From Symsagittifera roscoffensis (taxonomy: Eukaryota > Xenacoelomorpha > Acoela > Convolutidae), in contig NC_087069.1 in the NCBI RefSeq assembly GCF_963678635.1, forward strand, positions 11,907,186 through 11,965,529: a stretch of 58,344 nucleotides of DNA, in the 5' to 3' direction. The position numbers were made by a program, and so were the translations under genes. Positions 57,660-58,344 of the stretch are shown piece by piece. The notes below the pieces were generated by a model, which ran no database searches, had not been told where the DNA came from, and saw only the letters and a program-made list of their open reading frames with translations. Positions within the stretch are counted from its first letter, which is position 1. Each line of letters starts with the position of its first letter.

Positions 57660-58342
57660 GTTGGCTGCGGTGAACGATTTCCTTCAAAAATGCATGTTTT
57701 ATTGCTCAATCTCGAAGAAAGGAAAATTCGTCAAGTGCGGCGGCCGCCACCTCTGTTTTGGCAAAAATTAATGATCACTTTGACCAAAATAAGAATGAAA
57801 AATTACTTTAAGTCAAATGAAGGTAAAACACAAAGAAAAATTACGAAACATTGAAAACTCTAAAATAATGAAATTGGCTTGAAAATTTCGACATTTCTAT
57901 TTTCCGTGTCTACAGGAGACTGAAAAAACGTCTGAAATCTATGACAAAAGCTTTGATTTTATAGAAAGATTGAAAGAGCTAATAAGTTGAAGTGGCTAAA
58001 GATCTTGCAAAACGAGAACACTGATGATAGCCAAAAGTGCCCATTAATTTTGCTGCAGCCATTTCTAAGATTTGCATAAACCACTTTTTGTGATAAAAAG
58101 GAAACAATTTTCGATTCTTCGAGAAAACGTTCAGTAATTCCAATTAACTTTATTGTGCTAACCAAAGTTTTGAAAATATTCATCAAAGCGGACCTAGAAA
58201 CATGGGGGAAAACTGTTATTTGTGTGCCAATATATACGACAGAACAAAGTGACCATCGAATAAAGCAGGTGAAAACTTATTTGCGACTTTTAAGGAAAGC
58301 AGATATTCAAATTAGAGCAAATTCAATCGGGAAAGACTGAAG
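57660..58342 (+). repeat. Direct repeat copy 2, at the window edge
   Basis: This matches 55384-56066 at an offset of 2276 falling to 2274 because of small indels. The last two visible bases already differ in part from copy 1, so the repeat may end here or go on beyond the window. Confidence 0.8.
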
Positions 58343-58344
58343 AC

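Noticed and set aside
55384-58342. LTR retrotransposon with 683-bp LTRs
   Set aside because: The repeats do not start with TG in both copies, and no primer-binding site or gag/pol residues lie between them.

Overview
The window looks like nuclear DNA of an AT-rich invertebrate animal. The stops are standard, intergenic DNA is about 70% A+T with long T and A runs, and candidate introns are short or a few hundred bases long. Decayed animal-type mobile elements are present: a Polinton/Maverick remnant, a pogo/Tigger-type fold-back element and small TA-flanked MITEs. I cannot name the phylum. Only one long, clearly functional gene is visible; most of the rest is repeat arrays and decayed genes.

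Layout. (1) 1-3.6 kb: a Polinton/Maverick remnant on the + strand with fragments of a retroviral-type integrase, a putative virion protein, a basic Gly-rich virion protein and the major capsid protein, all broken by frameshifts and stops. (2) 3.6-8.3 kb: non-coding DNA with a small MITE-like hairpin, a minisatellite and a ~1.4 kb element with inverted, internally repetitive ends. (3) 8.3-8.84 kb: an acidic, GC-richer open frame on the - strand, probably an exon or retroelement fragment. (4) 8.9-22.8 kb: a direct tandem array of a cassette 4.2-4.6 kb long. Each complete unit carries CCAAT-box repeats, a small Cys/His zinc-binding ORF, an acidic ORF and a two-exon ORF. Nearly every copy is broken by its own mutations, and one 1953-bp block is freshly duplicated. 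(5) 22.8-28.8 kb: no convincing gene apart from one short coding-like frame near 25.7 kb. (6) 28.8-35.2 kb: one intact, uninterrupted 2119-codon gene on the - strand for a giant dynamin-superfamily (GBP/atlastin/VLIG-like) GTPase with a long Cys/His-rich region and a possible vWA-like C-terminus. (7) 36.4-51.3 kb: a second tandem array with units of about 1.5-2 kb, diverged copies continuing to ~53.5 kb, internal 177-bp satellites and a nested 721-bp Tigger-type fold-back element. (8) 54-58.3 kb: a C-rich minisatellite, a 159-bp MITE and a ~0.68 kb direct repeat spaced 2.27 kb apart.

The genes do not form an operon. The GTPase sits alone between two repeat-rich blocks; its family is associated with cell-autonomous defence, but a link to the flanking arrays is only speculation. 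The most unusual items are the decayed multi-ORF cassette array, the GTPase domain combination and the higher-order satellite-like array.
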